DNA of 64,000 nt. Origin: Rhodopirellula baltica SH 1 (lineage in GTDB: Bacteria > Planctomycetota > Planctomycetia > Pirellulales > Pirellulaceae). The DNA is taken from positions 4,154,001 through 4,218,000 of the forward strand of contig NC_005027.1 in assembly GCF_000196115.1 (NCBI RefSeq), read 5' to 3'. The translations under genes and the position numbers were made by a program. The stretch's first letter is position 1. Every line of letters begins with the position of its first letter. This document shows, piece by piece, positions 54,177 through 64,000 of the stretch. The notes under the pieces are model-generated. The model saw nothing but the letters and a program-made list of their open reading frames with translations. It ran no database searches and had not been told where the DNA came from.

Positions 54177-55654
54177 TGCGTTGGCTTGTTGGTTGGATCA
54201 TGGCGACGCTCACGATGTTACCGTTGCTCGGCACTGCAACGGCAGCCGAAACGAGCCAATCGAATTTCATCATCGTCTACTGTGACAACCTTGGTTACGG
54301 CGACATTGAACCATTCGGGTCGACGCTGCATCGCACCCCCAACCTGAATCGCATGGCAAGGGAAGGGCGAACGTTCACCCATTTCTGCGTCACCGCCGGT
54401 GTCTGCACCCCATCACGTGCCAGCATCATGACTGGATGCTATGCCCAACGGGTCGGCATGCACTTGAACGATCGAGACGGTGCGGTTCTGCGACCTGTCT
54501 CTCCCTATGGTTTGCATCCCGATGAGATCACGATCGCGGAAGTTCTCAAGCAACAGAACTACGCCACCGCACTGGTTGGAAAATGGCACCTGGGTGACCA
54601 ACCAGAGTTCCTGCCAACTCACCAAGGGTTTGATTGGTTCTTCGGCGTTCCTTATTCCGACGACATGACCGAGCGAATTTGGAAACAAGACGGATCGCAT
54701 TGGCCACCGTTGCCCTTGATGGAAAACGAAACCGTCATCGAAGCCCCCTGCAACCGAGACGGGCTAACCAAGCGGTACACCGAACGGGCGATGCAGTGGA
54801 TTGCCGAACACAAGGATGAACCGTTCTTCCTGTACTTCCCACAAGCCATGCCCGGCAGCACCAAGACGCCGTTTTCCAGTGACGCGTTCCGCGGTAAGAG
54901 TCGCAACGGGCCATGGGGTGATGCGGTCGAAGAACTGGACTGGTCGATTGGCCAGATGTTGGACCAACTCGTCAAACTGGGCATCGCGGAAAAGACGTTT
55001 GTGATTTGGACCTCCGACAACGGCGCCCCCATCAACCGCGATCCAGATGACTTGAGCCGAGGTTCCAACCTGCCACTTCACGGTCGCGGGTACACGACCA
55101 GCGAAGGTGCCTTTCGTGTGCCCACGATCGCCTGGCACCCCGGAAAAGTCCCCGCGGGAACTCAATGCGACGAACTGGCAACCACGATGGATTTGCTGCC
55201 CACGTTTGCGAATTTGGCCGGTTGCAAACTGCCGACGAATCGCAAACTTGATGGTCACGACATCGCACCAATATTGTTTGGTGCCCCCAACGCCAAGACG
55301 CCGCACGAGGCGTTTTACTACTACCATCAAGATCAACTGCAAGCCGTCCGCTCGGGTCCCTGGAAAATGTTCCTGCCGGTCGATGCGTCACCCGGACATC
55401 CCCACTTCAACGCGACGCAGGAACCCACGACGCTTTTGTTCAACGTGGTTGATGACATCGCGTGCCAGCACAACGTTGCCGACGCACATCCCGAGTTGAT
55501 CACCCGACTGACTGCATTGGCAGACCAGGCACGCAATGACCTAGGGGACAAGGACCAACTCGGAAACGGCCAACGCCCAATCGGAAAATCCTCGCATGTT
55601 TCGCCTCAACGTTTGGAAACGCCGCCGAACGAATCGAGCCAACCGGACTCGTGA
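54176..55654 (+). CDS. Secreted sulfatase (CTPSR type)
   Basis: The 492-residue protein has a signal peptide (LVGWIMATLTMLPLLGTATA). The maturation site is VCTPSR with Cys77. The opening metal segment reads VYCDNLGYGD, with Asn where most sulfatases have a second Asp. GKWHLGDQ and WTSDNGAPINRDPDD follow. It is translationally coupled to the ceramidase-like gene and followed 152 bp later by another sulfatase. Confidence 0.91.
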   Translation: MRWLVGWIMATLTMLPLLGTATAAETSQSNFIIVYCDNLGYGDIEPFGSTLHRTPNLNRMAREGRTFTHFCVTAGVCTPSRASIMTGCYAQRVGMHLNDRDGAVLRPVSPYGLHPDEITIAEVLKQQNYATALVGKWHLGDQPEFLPTHQGFDWFFGVPYSDDMTERIWKQDGSHWPPLPLMENETVIEAPCNRDGLTKRYTERAMQWIAEHKDEPFFLYFPQAMPGSTKTPFSSDAFRGKSRNGPWGDAVEELDWSIGQMLDQLVKLGIAEKTFVIWTSDNGAPINRDPDDLSRGSNLPLHGRGYTTSEGAFRVPTIAWHPGKVPAGTQCDELATTMDLLPTFANLAGCKLPTNRKLDGHDIAPILFGAPNAKTPHEAFYYYHQDQLQAVRSGPWKMFLPVDASPGHPHFNATQEPTTLLFNVVDDIACQHNVADAHPELITRLTALADQARNDLGDKDQLGNGQRPIGKSSHVSPQRLETPPNESSQPDS

Positions 55655-55806
55655 TCTCGAACGACCGGGTTCCATCTCGTGAGCCGTTTAGGCGTTTGCC
55701 CCGGTTGTGCGTGGAAACCGTGGCTCGTGGAAACCGTTGCTAGCACCAAACAGCTCAGATCCCCCATGACACCTGCGTACCTGTTTGACTTCCTCAAGGA
55801 TCCAAC

Positions 55807-57261
55807 ATGTCTCTCCTCCATCTCGGTCCCCGTGTCTTTCCGCTCACCGTTTGGATGCTTGTCGCTCTCTGCTCTCATGCCTGCGTTCCAACGTTACTGA
55901 GAGCCGATTCGAACGACCGACCAAACATTGTCCTGATTCTGGCTGACGACCTCGGCTATGGAGACCTGGGTTGCTACGGCAATGACGAGCAAGCAACGCC
56001 GGTCTTGGATCGGTTGGCCACTCAAGGTGTCCGCTGGACGCAAGCCTATGCCAACGGTCCAGAATGCTCACCCACTCGAGCAGCGCTTTTAACGGGTCGC
56101 TATCAACAACACGTGGGCGGTTTGGAATGCGCGATTGGAGTTGGCAACGTCGGTCGCTACGACGATGCGATTCGATTGCACTTGGTCAACGAACTGGGAT
56201 TGCCCGCCAACCGGCCGACGTTGGCGAAGCGACTGTCCTCCGTCGGCTATGAGACCGCATTGTTCGGCAAGTGGCATCTCGGGTACGAAGCCAAGTTCTC
56301 ACCAATGATGCACGGGTTCGATGAGGCGTTGTACTGCATCGGCGGTGCAATGGATTATTACCACTACCTCGACTCCGTCGCCACATACAACCTGTTCCAC
56401 AACGGTCGACCGATCAGCGGCGAAGGTTACTTCACCGACACGATCACAGATCAAGCAGTGCGATTTATCGGCGACCGAAACGCCAACGACAAACCATTCT
56501 TTCTGTACTTGCCTTACACCGCACCGCACACTCCTTACCAGGCGCCCGGCGAGTCTCCCGTCGATCCACTGCCGATTGATTCCCCGCTTTGGAAACAGAA
56601 CGCCGATCCGCCGGGTGTTTACCGAGCCATGGTGCGTCACATGGACGAAGGCATTGGAAAGGTACTGCATGCAATCGAGGAATCGAAAATGACCGATCGC
56701 ACACTGGTGATTTTCGCTAGTGACAATGGCGGCACTTCCGCGAGTCGTAACGAACCACTGCGAGGATTCAAAGGCCAGGCGTTTGAGGGAGGAATCCGTG
56801 TTCCGCTGATCGCTCGTTGGCCCGGACATTTGCCCGAGGGCGTGGTCAGCGACCAAGTCACGATCACATTCGATCTGACCGCGTCGATGTTGGCCGCCGC
56901 TGGGATCACGCCCACTCAAGAGGACGCGATGGAGGGAATTGATGTACTTTCACTCGCCGCGAACGATGAACCGGTTCAACCTCGCACGCTGTATTGGCGA
57001 AAGCCTCGCGACCCTCAAGTCTGGAGCGGCATGCGTGACGGGAACTGGAAATATGTCCGTCAAGAAAAAGCCACCGTTGACGGTCGAACCTCCATCCAAG
57101 AGTGGTTATTCAACCTGGCCGACGACATCAGCGAGCAAACCGACTTAGCCTCTCAATCCACCGACGAATTGGACCGTCTGAGAGGCAGATACCTGGCCTG
57201 GGAACAATCGGTGAGAAACAACCGCCGAGGCCGACCAGGATGGGCGCCGTCAAAAGAGTGA
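55807..57261 (+). CDS. Secreted sulfatase (CSPTR type)
   Basis: The 484-residue protein has a signal peptide, IVLILADDLGYGDLGCYGND, and the maturation site PECSPTR with Cys87. GKWHLGYEAKFSP and FASDNGGTSASRNEPLRG are further active-site regions. The subfamily differs from its neighbour at 54176. Together with the ceramidase-like gene it may handle a complex sulfated marine substrate. Confidence 0.92.
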   Translation: MSLLHLGPRVFPLTVWMLVALCSHACVPTLLRADSNDRPNIVLILADDLGYGDLGCYGNDEQATPVLDRLATQGVRWTQAYANGPECSPTRAALLTGRYQQHVGGLECAIGVGNVGRYDDAIRLHLVNELGLPANRPTLAKRLSSVGYETALFGKWHLGYEAKFSPMMHGFDEALYCIGGAMDYYHYLDSVATYNLFHNGRPISGEGYFTDTITDQAVRFIGDRNANDKPFFLYLPYTAPHTPYQAPGESPVDPLPIDSPLWKQNADPPGVYRAMVRHMDEGIGKVLHAIEESKMTDRTLVIFASDNGGTSASRNEPLRGFKGQAFEGGIRVPLIARWPGHLPEGVVSDQVTITFDLTASMLAAAGITPTQEDAMEGIDVLSLAANDEPVQPRTLYWRKPRDPQVWSGMRDGNWKYVRQEKATVDGRTSIQEWLFNLADDISEQTDLASQSTDELDRLRGRYLAWEQSVRNNRRGRPGWAPSKE

Positions 57262-57571
57262 AGCCTCTCCTTACCAGTGGCATGATTGATGATTGAGATC
57301 GTTTCGTAGAACCAGCGATCAGCCGATGGGCGATAGCCTACGTTTTCGGGAGACGAACCGAACACTATCGCATTTCGGATGACGAAATCAACGAGCTGCT
57401 ATGCCACAAACGGCGAACAAAACCTCCACGATTCGGGCAACCCTGCCGATTGCGAAGAATTTCCCGGCCGTCCCGGCGAATCGTTTCCTCTCTCGTGAGA
57501 ACCAATCAATCTGCCTGTTCACCGAACGATGATCCTGGTGCGATGCAGGCCTCGCGCGGTAAGTTGGGGCC
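57262..57571. other. 310-bp gap before mutL
   Basis: I see no gene. On the minus strand 57350-57300 would encode VGYRPSADRWFYET, a string that I associate with spurious frames in Rhodopirellula genomes, so this may be another dispersed intergenic repeat. No promoter pair stands out. Confidence 0.35.
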
Positions 57572-59689
57572 ATGAACACGCCCACCGCCACGACCGCCCA
57601 GCCACCTCGCATCATCCGCCAATTGCCGGCCCACTTGGTCAATCAAATCGCCGCTGGCGAGGTGATTGAACGGCCCGCCTCGGTGGTCAAAGAATTGCTC
57701 GAAAACAGCATCGATGCCGGTTCGACTCGGATTGAACTGAGCCTCGAAGGGGGCGGCGTGGAGCTGATCCGGATCAGCGACGATGGTTGCGGAATGACGG
57801 CCGAGCAATTGCCACTGGCCGTGACCAGCCACGCGACCAGCAAGCTGCCCGACGACGAATCGCTCTTTCACGTCGGCACCCTCGGTTTTCGCGGCGAAGC
57901 TTTGGCGTCGATCGCCAGCGTTTCTCAAATGACCATCCGCAGCCGCGCCGAAGGCCAAGACGGCGGGTGCCAAATCGACATTCGCGGCGGAGTGATCGAA
58001 ACACCTGGCCCCTGCGGATGCCCGGTCGGCACGGTGATCGAAGTCCGAAACTTGTTTTTCAACACGCCGGTTCGCCGCAAGTTTTTGAAGACCCCGCAAA
58101 CCGAACGCGGGCACATTGTCGAAGCCTTCACACGATTGGCCCTGGCCAACCCGAAGGTTCACTTTGTCCTTCGCAACGGCGACAAAGAGATGTTCGATCT
58201 CTTGCCGACGACACGTTGGGCGGACCGGATCGAATCGTTCTTCGGAACCGAAATCTCAGAAGCGTTGATCCCCATTGAGAACCAGGACGAGACGGTTCAA
58301 ATTTCCGGTTACGCCTGCGATCCATCGGTCAGCCGAGGCAACAACCGAATGCAGTACCTGTTTCTCAACGGACGGCACATCCGAGACCGGGCCTTGCAAC
58401 ATGCGTTGGGGGAAGCTTACCGAGGCATGTTGATGGTCGGCCGCCATCCGGTTTGCTTCCTGCGAATGCGGATGCCGGCGGACATGATCGATGTCAACGT
58501 GCACCCCGCCAAACTGGAGGTTCGCTTCACCGACAGCGGACGCGTGTACAGCCGATTGCTGCAAACGCTTCGCCAGCGTTTTCTTTCCACCGACATGACT
58601 CATCGTGTGGGTTCCAACCCTGTCCCCGCACCGATGAGCGAAGAGGAACAACGCCAGACCGTTCCCGAATCGGTCATGGGCATGCGTCCCAACGAAGTCG
58701 ACCAACAGCGTCAGTCCGTGATCGAATGGGCCCGAACCGGCGGGCCTCCATCGGGACCAACCGCAACCTCCAATTCTCAAATGCTAGGTGGAGCAAGCGG
58801 CACGCCGGACTTTCGACCATTCGGCGAATCCAATTCCATCGGCCATGGTTCGCAAGCCTCCACAGGCATGACAGCCCCATCGGCGCCGCTCGCTTCGCCG
58901 AACACTTGGTCACCGGGATCCGCTTCCGGAATCGATTCGCAACGGCCATCGACAGCCGCCGAAGGCATTGAGATGACACCGTGGGACGGTGACAACGCAG
59001 GTGAGTCAAACGCGAATGATTCGGGAACAACTATATCACCGCACGATGCTTCACAGTCAGCCGGAGTTCCCACACCCAGCGTGAGTCACCTTGGATTTCA
59101 GGTGCATCAGCGTTATCTCGTCACGCAAGATGAGAAAGGCATGGTTGTGATCGACCAACACGCTCTTCACGAAAGAGTGTTGTACGAACGAGTCTGCCAA
59201 AAAGTGCTTCACGAAGACGCTTCCTTGGAAGCCCAACAGTTGCTGGTTCCCGAACCTGTTTCACTGACTCCGGCCGAGCGGGCTGCGGCTTTGGAAGTGA
59301 AGGACACGCTCAGCCGAATCGGATTGGAGATCGAGGACTTTGGCGGCGAAACGATTTTGATTCAGTCCTACCCAGCGATGCTGCCCAACAAACCGCCTGC
59401 GGACATGCTGCGAACGGTTTTGGAATCCGTGATGGGAGCCGGCCGTGATCCCAACCCGAAGGATCTTCTGAATCACCTGCTCAGCACCGTTGCTTGCAAA
59501 GCTGCCGTGAAAGCGGGCGATCCGCTGTCGCCGGAAGAGATCACCAGTCTGCTGGAACAAAAAGACCTCTACCAAGAAACGCATCACTGCCCACACGGTC
59601 GGCCAACGGCGTTGTTCTTCAGCCGCGATGAGCTCGACCGGATGTTTGGGCGACTTGGACCGCGCGGCCGAGCTTCGGTGTCGCCATGA
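57572..59689 (+). CDS. mutL: DNA mismatch repair protein MutL, endonuclease type
   Basis: The 705-residue protein has the GHKL ATPase domain ([42 protein letters not shown]) and a disordered Ser/Pro linker (about 370-505). The C-terminal domain has [12 protein letters not shown] from Asp528, the metal-dependent nicking motif, plus [10 protein letters not shown] and CPHGRPT. It should nick the strand during mismatch repair. Its stop overlaps the pdxA start (ATGA). mutS is not in the window. Confidence 0.96.
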
Positions 59690-60741
59690 CGGACGCGAAT
59701 CAGACGCGTCCCAAGCTGGCGATCACGATGGGGGACGCCGCTGGCATCGGCCCCGAAATCTCGCTCAGAGTATGGGACTCACCGGAAGTCCAATCGCAGG
59801 GCTACCCGCTGCTGTTTGGCGACGCGGCGATCTACCACCGAGCCGCGAAAAAGCTGGGCTGTGATTGCCCCGGCACGATCTCGCTGGCCGAGTTTCTGGA
59901 CATGCCAAAGCAATCGATACCAAGCGATGCACCACACGGGGTGATTGTCGATTGTGGGAAACTCACCACGGAGGAACTCGGCTCCTTCACCCCAGGAAAA
60001 TTCAGTGCCGCCACCGGGCGAGCCTCCTATCAATCCGTCACCGACGCGATTGACGCGGCGGTGTCGGGCCATGTCGACGCCATCGTAACGGGGCCCATCC
60101 AAAAGGAAGCCTGGCATCAAGCCGGGATCGACTTCCCTGGTCACACCGAATTGTTGGCCGATCGAGCGGGCAGGGCAGTGCAGGGCGAACCAGCGGATGT
60201 TCGCATGATGTTGGCCAGCGACACGATTGCCTGCGTTCTTGAGACGATCCACATTCCGCTGGCCGATGTGGCGTCGCAGCTCAATACTGAATCGCTCGTT
60301 CGCACGATCAACCTGGCCGGCGAAACGGTGCAGCGTCGCAACCAAAACCGCGGCAGTTTGCTGCCACCTCGCATTGCTGTTTGTGGCCTGAATCCGCATG
60401 CCGGTGAAAACGGTCTGTTCAGCCACCAAGAAGAAGAACAAATCATCCTGCCCGCGATTGAAGCAGCGAGGCAATCGGGATGGACGATCGAAGGACCGCT
60501 GTCACCCGACACCGCCTTCACGCCCGCGATGCGAGAGCGAATCGACATCTACGTTTGCATGTATCACGACCAGGGATTGATCCCGCTGAAAGCGTTGTCG
60601 TTTGATGACGCGGTCAACGTGACGCTGGGACTGCCGATCATTCGGACCAGCGTCGACCACGGGACGGCCATGGACTTGGCTTGGCAAGGCAAAGCCAGCA
60701 TCAATAGTATGTTGGCGGCGATTCGGTGGGCGGTGCCGTGA
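59686..60741 (+). CDS. pdxA: 4-hydroxythreonine-4-phosphate dehydrogenase
   Basis: The 351-residue protein has [34 protein letters not shown] (metal-ligand His), [20 protein letters not shown] and [13 protein letters not shown], all PdxA landmarks. It catalyses an NAD-dependent step of deoxyxylulose-5-phosphate-dependent pyridoxal phosphate synthesis. It overlaps mutL by 4 nt. Confidence 0.95.
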
Positions 60742-62519
60742 CGTTGCCTGCGTCGCGACAGGAAACCAGGGACAACTCCTCCCGATGGACTTTGGGTTGG
60801 AGCTGGCTAGCATTGATGGGTGTTTGCTTTCTCTACGCTGGTGATGCGGCCCCTGGGGTCAATGAAGCACACTACTTCGTCAAAGCCAAAAATTTCTGGC
60901 AACCGGACTGGTGTGCCAATGATCTTTTTGCCGCATCGGGAAAGGCACATGCAACCTACTATTGGCTGTTTGGATGGCCGACCCGTTTTCTTTCGCTGAA
61001 CGCCACCGCCTGGGCCGGAAGACTGGTCGGTTGGTCATTGTTGGCGGCAGGCCTGCTTCGGCTGACCCGAGCGATGAGAATGCCGCCGATGAGCAGCGTT
61101 TGGGTCATGATCCTTTGGATTCTTGGGATCCAGCATGGCAATTTGGCTGGCGAATGGGTCATCGGTGGAATCGAAGCCAAGGTTCCCGCCTATGGATTGG
61201 TGCTATTCGGCTTGGCCGAAATCGTCCAACGCCGATGGTCGCGAGGTTGGATTTGGTTCGGAGCGGCCGCAGGATTTCACGTGCTGACCGGAGGTTGGTC
61301 GGTCGTCGCCGCTGCAATCGCATTTTGGCTGGCCGAACGAGGCCCAAAACAATGGCGAGTTTCACGATCGATCGCCGATGATCGATCCTCTGGCGGGTAT
61401 CAATCGCCCGGAAAGCAATCATCCCAAGACAATGACGTTCATCCGCTGTTCTTCAGCAGAGGTTTGTTTGTCGGAGGAGCGTTATCGCTATTTGGACTGA
61501 TTCCCGCCGCGGCGATGTCGTGGGGAGCGACCGATGCCGAGCAGATTTCCGCCGCCCGGATCTACGCGTATTTCCGAATCTCACATCACTTGATGCCGGC
61601 GGCGTTCCATTTCGATTGGTACATCCGGCATTCCATCCTGACGATTGGCTGTTTGGGATCTCTGGCGTTTGCGTGGTGGCGAATGCCAATTGCGGGGATC
61701 AAACAACCCAAGGAATCCGCGACTGATTCATCCCGATCGGAACAAGCCGTCGCGTTTCGAATTTTGGGTTGGTTCGCGATCGGTGCGATGACGATCAGTC
61801 TCGTCGGATTGCTGATCGGTCTGCTTCCGGCGATTTATCCCGATCAAGCCGCCAAATTACTGCGATTTTATTGGTTCCGATTGGCCGACGCGGTCACGCC
61901 GCTGGTATTCGCGTTTTTGCTAACTCATTTCTTCTCGCCAAGAAACAACATCTCGACGACTGCGGACCAACTCGGAAGCCAACCTTTCGCAGTGGTTTGG
62001 CTGGGTCGAGCCGGAATGGTGGCCGCGATCGTGCTGTTCGCCCAGGCCAGTTGGGAGCGGATTCAAACCGGAGTGCCCGTTTCGGTCAGCAATCGAATGC
62101 TGGGGCTCAACGCAGATGCCAACTACGCCGAGCAGCGACGCACGATGGAAGACTGGGTTGCCGTGTGTCAGTTCATCCGATCCAGCACGCCTGAAGACGC
62201 GGTATTGCTGACACCGAGGCACCAACAAACGTTCAAGTGGTACGCCCATCGGGCCGAAGTGGTCAACTGGAAAGACACGCCCCAAAACGCGGTTGCATTG
62301 CGAGAGTGGGCCAAACGATTTCTGGAGGTTTACCCCGCGCGATTGTCGACCATGCGAGTCACGATTCGGTACGACGACCTACGAGCCATGCGGGCCAAAT
62401 ATGGCTGCGACTGGATCGTGGTGGACCGACGAGTCGTGGGTCCTGAACTGCCCTTGGTGCAGATTTACCCGGCGTCAAATCAGCGGAATTCGACCTATGC
62501 GGTCTACGAACTCCCTTGA
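60738..62519 (+). CDS. Polytopic membrane protein (DUF6798-like)
   Basis: A GTG at 60738 overlapping the pdxA stop gives 593 residues; a GTG at 60726 is also in frame. Nine to twelve hydrophobic helices run from residue 20 to 440 ([20 protein letters not shown] near the start). The C-terminal soluble part has [20 protein letters not shown] and [10 protein letters not shown] associate this layout with DUF6798 and, more distantly, with membrane glycosyltransferases, but no catalytic motif is clear. Confidence 0.65.
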
Positions 62520-62544
62520 CGGATGGACCATTTGGCTTTTTGCG

Positions 62545-62568
62545 ACAAAATTCGCCCAAGAATTTTGT
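62545..62568. other. 9-bp hairpin after the DUF6798-like gene
   Basis: ACAAAATTC (62545-62553) and GAATTTTGT (62560-62568) pair perfectly over a 6-nt loop, 26 nt after the stop. There is no T-run after it on the plus strand, so termination would be weak. It separates the gene from the tRNA-tuf promoter. Confidence 0.5.
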
Positions 62569-62597
62569 GGGGAGCCCGATTTTGCCCCAATTCCGTC

Positions 62598-62625
62598 TTG
62601 TCGCCTGTTCGCGGATCGGTACACT
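62598..62625 (+). promoter_or_regulatory. Predicted promoter of the tRNA-tuf operon
   Basis: TTGTCG (62598-62603) and TACACT (62620-62625) are spaced by 16 nt, about 58 nt before the first tRNA. Confidence 0.5.
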
Positions 62626-62683
62626 CTGCCTTCCCCATCGCAAGGCCGGTTTATCGGTTCTCGCGCGGGGTGAACTTGAGCTG

Positions 62684-62756
62684 GCCAACGTAGCTCAGTT
62701 GGCAGAGCAGCTGATTTGTAATCAGCCGGTCGTGGGTTCGAATCCCTCCGTTGGCT
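62684..62756 (+). tRNA. tRNA-Thr (anticodon TGT)
   Basis: The acceptor stem GCCAACG (62684-62690) pairs with CGTTGGC (62749-62755). The anticodon loop is TTTGTAA between GCTGA and TCAGC, giving anticodon TGT. The T-loop GTTCGAATC is normal. No CCA is encoded. Confidence 0.96.
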
Positions 62757-62922
62757 CTTGCGAAATCGATTCAACGCCGATGGCGAGTGAACCGAACAAC
62801 AGACAACCGAAACAGTCTGCCAAGCAAGTTCACAGAAGTAGACGAAGAAGGAGTGCGAAAGCACTCAAAAAAAGAAGTCATTCGAATCGCAAGACACACT
62901 TTCGATTCGAAAAACAAGATTT

Positions 62923-63004
62923 GGGGGTTTGCCCGAGTGGTTAAAGGGGGCGGACTGTAAATCCGCTGGCTATGCCTACACAGGTTCGAATCCTGTAGCC
63001 CCCA
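62923..63004 (+). tRNA. tRNA-Tyr (anticodon GTA)
   Basis: The acceptor stem GGGGGTT (62923-62929) pairs with AGCCCCC (62997-63003). The anticodon loop CTGTAAA gives GTA. The long variable arm (around TGGCTATGCCTACA) marks a class II tRNA. No CCA is encoded. Confidence 0.96.
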
Positions 63005-63121
63005 TTCGAAGAACATGGAAGATGCTGTTAGCTGCAAGCTACTGGCTGCTGATTTCCCTGCCCGGCGACGGGTTTCCCCGGAAAACCAGCAAATAGTGGC
63101 CGGTCGCTGGCAGTGAAAGAC

Positions 63122-63192
63122 GCGGGTGTAGCTCAATGGTAGAGCAGCAGCCTTCCAAGCTGAATACGAGGGTTCGATTCCCTTCACCCGCT
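63122..63192 (+). tRNA. tRNA-Gly (anticodon TCC)
   Basis: The acceptor stem GCGGGTG (63122-63128) pairs with CACCCGC (63185-63191). The anticodon loop CTTCCAA between GCAGC and GCTGA gives TCC; the outermost anticodon-stem pair is a G-A mismatch. No CCA is encoded. Confidence 0.95.
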
Positions 63193-63194
63193 TC

Positions 63195-63266
63195 GCTGCT
63201 GTAGCTCAGGGGTAGAGCGCCTCCTTGGTAAGGATGAGGTCATGGGTTCAAATCCCATCAGCAGCT
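63195..63266 (+). tRNA. tRNA-Thr (anticodon GGT)
   Basis: The acceptor stem GCTGCTG (63195-63201) pairs with CAGCAGC (63259-63265). The anticodon loop TTGGTAA gives GGT. It follows tRNA-Gly after only 2 nt and precedes tuf by 217 bp, the order found in the tufB operon of other bacteria. Confidence 0.95.
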
Positions 63267-63483
63267 TCAAGTCGCTCAAAGTTGAGTTCCCACTGGGGAG
63301 CTGATTTTGAGTGCAACATCGTTTTTGTTTCGTTTCGATTTTCAAGTAGATCGAATGCGATCAACACGGCCGAATTGCCGGCGAGTAACCGTGGGTGTGA
63401 ACGCGGTCGACGGCAGCAAGGGTTTTCGAGGAGCGTATCTCCCCGAGAACAGTGGTGCGGATCGCGAATGCAGGTGAACCAGA

Positions 63484-64000
63484 ATGGCTAAGGACAAATT
63501 TGAACGTACCAAGCCCCACGTCAACGTAGGTACGATTGGTCACATTGACCACGGAAAAACGACGACGACGGGTGCTATCCTCGCTGTTCAAGCCGCTAAG
63601 GGCTTGGCAAAAGCGAAGGGTTACTCTGATATCGCCAAGGGCGGTACTGTCCGTGATGCAACGAAGACTGTGACCATTGCGGTCGCTCACGTTGAGTACG
63701 AAAGTGAAAATCGTCACTACGCTCACATCGATTGCCCCGGCCACGCTGACTTTGTCAAGAACATGATCACCGGTGCCGCCCAAATGGACGGTGCGATTTT
63801 GGTTGTGTCGGCAGCTGACGGCCCAATGCCACAAACCAAGGAACACGTGTTGCTCGGTCGCCAGGTTGGCGTTCCTTACATCGTTGTGTACTTGAACAAG
63901 TGCGACTTGGTCGACGACGAAGAATTGCTCGAACTCGTCGAACTCGAAGTTCGCGAATTGCTCAGCAAGTACGACTACCCAGGCGACGACGTTCCTGTCG
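63484..64000 (+). CDS. tuf: Elongation factor Tu (truncated by the window end)
   Basis: The first 172 residues are present. GHIDHGKTT (19-27) is the P-loop, DCPGHADF is G3 and NKCDLVDD is G4. The canonical switch I string RGITI is missing: the sequence reads [20 protein letters not shown], with Thr64 in the magnesium-ligand position. EF-Tu delivers aminoacyl-tRNA to the ribosome. The gene follows four tRNA genes and is probably co-transcribed with them. Confidence 0.95.
   Translation, partial: MAKDKFERTKPHVNVGTIGHIDHGKTTTTGAILAVQAAKGLAKAKGYSDIAKGGTVRDATKTVTIAVAHVEYESENRHYAHIDCPGHADFVKNMITGAAQMDGAILVVSAADGPMPQTKEHVLLGRQVGVPYIVVYLNKCDLVDDEELLELVELEVRELLSKYDYPGDDVPV

Noticed and set aside
1-64000. 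CRISPR arrays, rRNA genes, insertion sequences and prophage genes
   Set aside because: I looked for evenly spaced direct repeats, 16S/23S landmarks, transposase motifs and phage structural genes and found none.

Overview
The window looks like chromosomal DNA of a marine planctomycete of the Rhodopirellula / Pirellulaceae type. The evidence is the mix of families: a paired planctomycete cytochrome / PSD1 protein and DUF1501 protein, four secreted sulfatases, an ECF sigma factor beside a zinc-finger Ser/Thr kinase, a CHASE2 cyclase, a formylmethanofuran-dehydrogenase-B-like protein, and EF-G and EF-Tu sequences of a divergent, planctomycete-like kind. This assignment rests on recognising families by eye. 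No search was run.

Layout. 1-1.4 kb is a decayed defence-type locus: an intact XRE regulator, an N-terminal scrap resembling a type III restriction (Res) subunit, a frameshifted AbiEii-like nucleotidyltransferase remnant, and two intergenic palindromes. 1.5-5.8 kb (minus) is a PSD1/DUF1553 multi-heme-type protein followed by its DUF1501 partner. 6.0-14.8 kb holds a secreted coiled-coil protein, two sulfatases, a secreted FAD oxidoreductase and a membrane protein with two FMN-attachment motifs and a NosR/NapH-like membrane part; the last three genes overlap or abut and read as one operon. 14.8-18 kb (minus) is a CHASE2 nucleotide cyclase coupled to a DUF2891 protein. 18.2-24.6 kb has a TolB-like propeller, a TIGR04222-like membrane protein with a Cys/Gly tail, and an ECF sigma / Ser-Thr kinase pair. 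24.6-31.4 kb has a GxxExxY protein beside two copies of a dispersed palindrome, an FhcB-like protein, a HemD-HemE fusion, TrmB, an enoyl-CoA hydratase and a DUF72 protein.

31.6-50.8 kb is the translation core: rpsL-rpsG-fusA; then three oppositely oriented unrelated genes (DUF2760, an aminotransferase, DUF2752); then rpsJ-rplCDWB-rpsS-rplV-rpsC-rplP-rpmC-rpsQ-rplNXE-rpsN-rpsH-rplFR-rpsE-rplO-secY-adk. rpmD (L30) is absent between rpsE and rplO, tuf is not after fusA, and the usual alpha genes do not follow adk. A strong sigma-70-like promoter abuts a perfect 12-bp palindrome upstream of rpsJ, and L16 starts inside the S3 gene.

50.9-62.5 kb has a thioredoxin-like protein, an SGNH hydrolase, a ceramidase-like hydrolase followed by two sulfatases, then mutL-pdxA and a large membrane protein whose genes overlap. 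The window ends with tRNA-Thr(TGT), tRNA-Tyr(GTA), tRNA-Gly(TCC), tRNA-Thr(GGT) and a truncated tuf gene, the classical bacterial tRNA-tufB order. At least four copies of an imperfect inverted repeat with 22-32-nt arms (742, 24622, 24836, 29438) lie in intergenic DNA and are the main unexplained structure.
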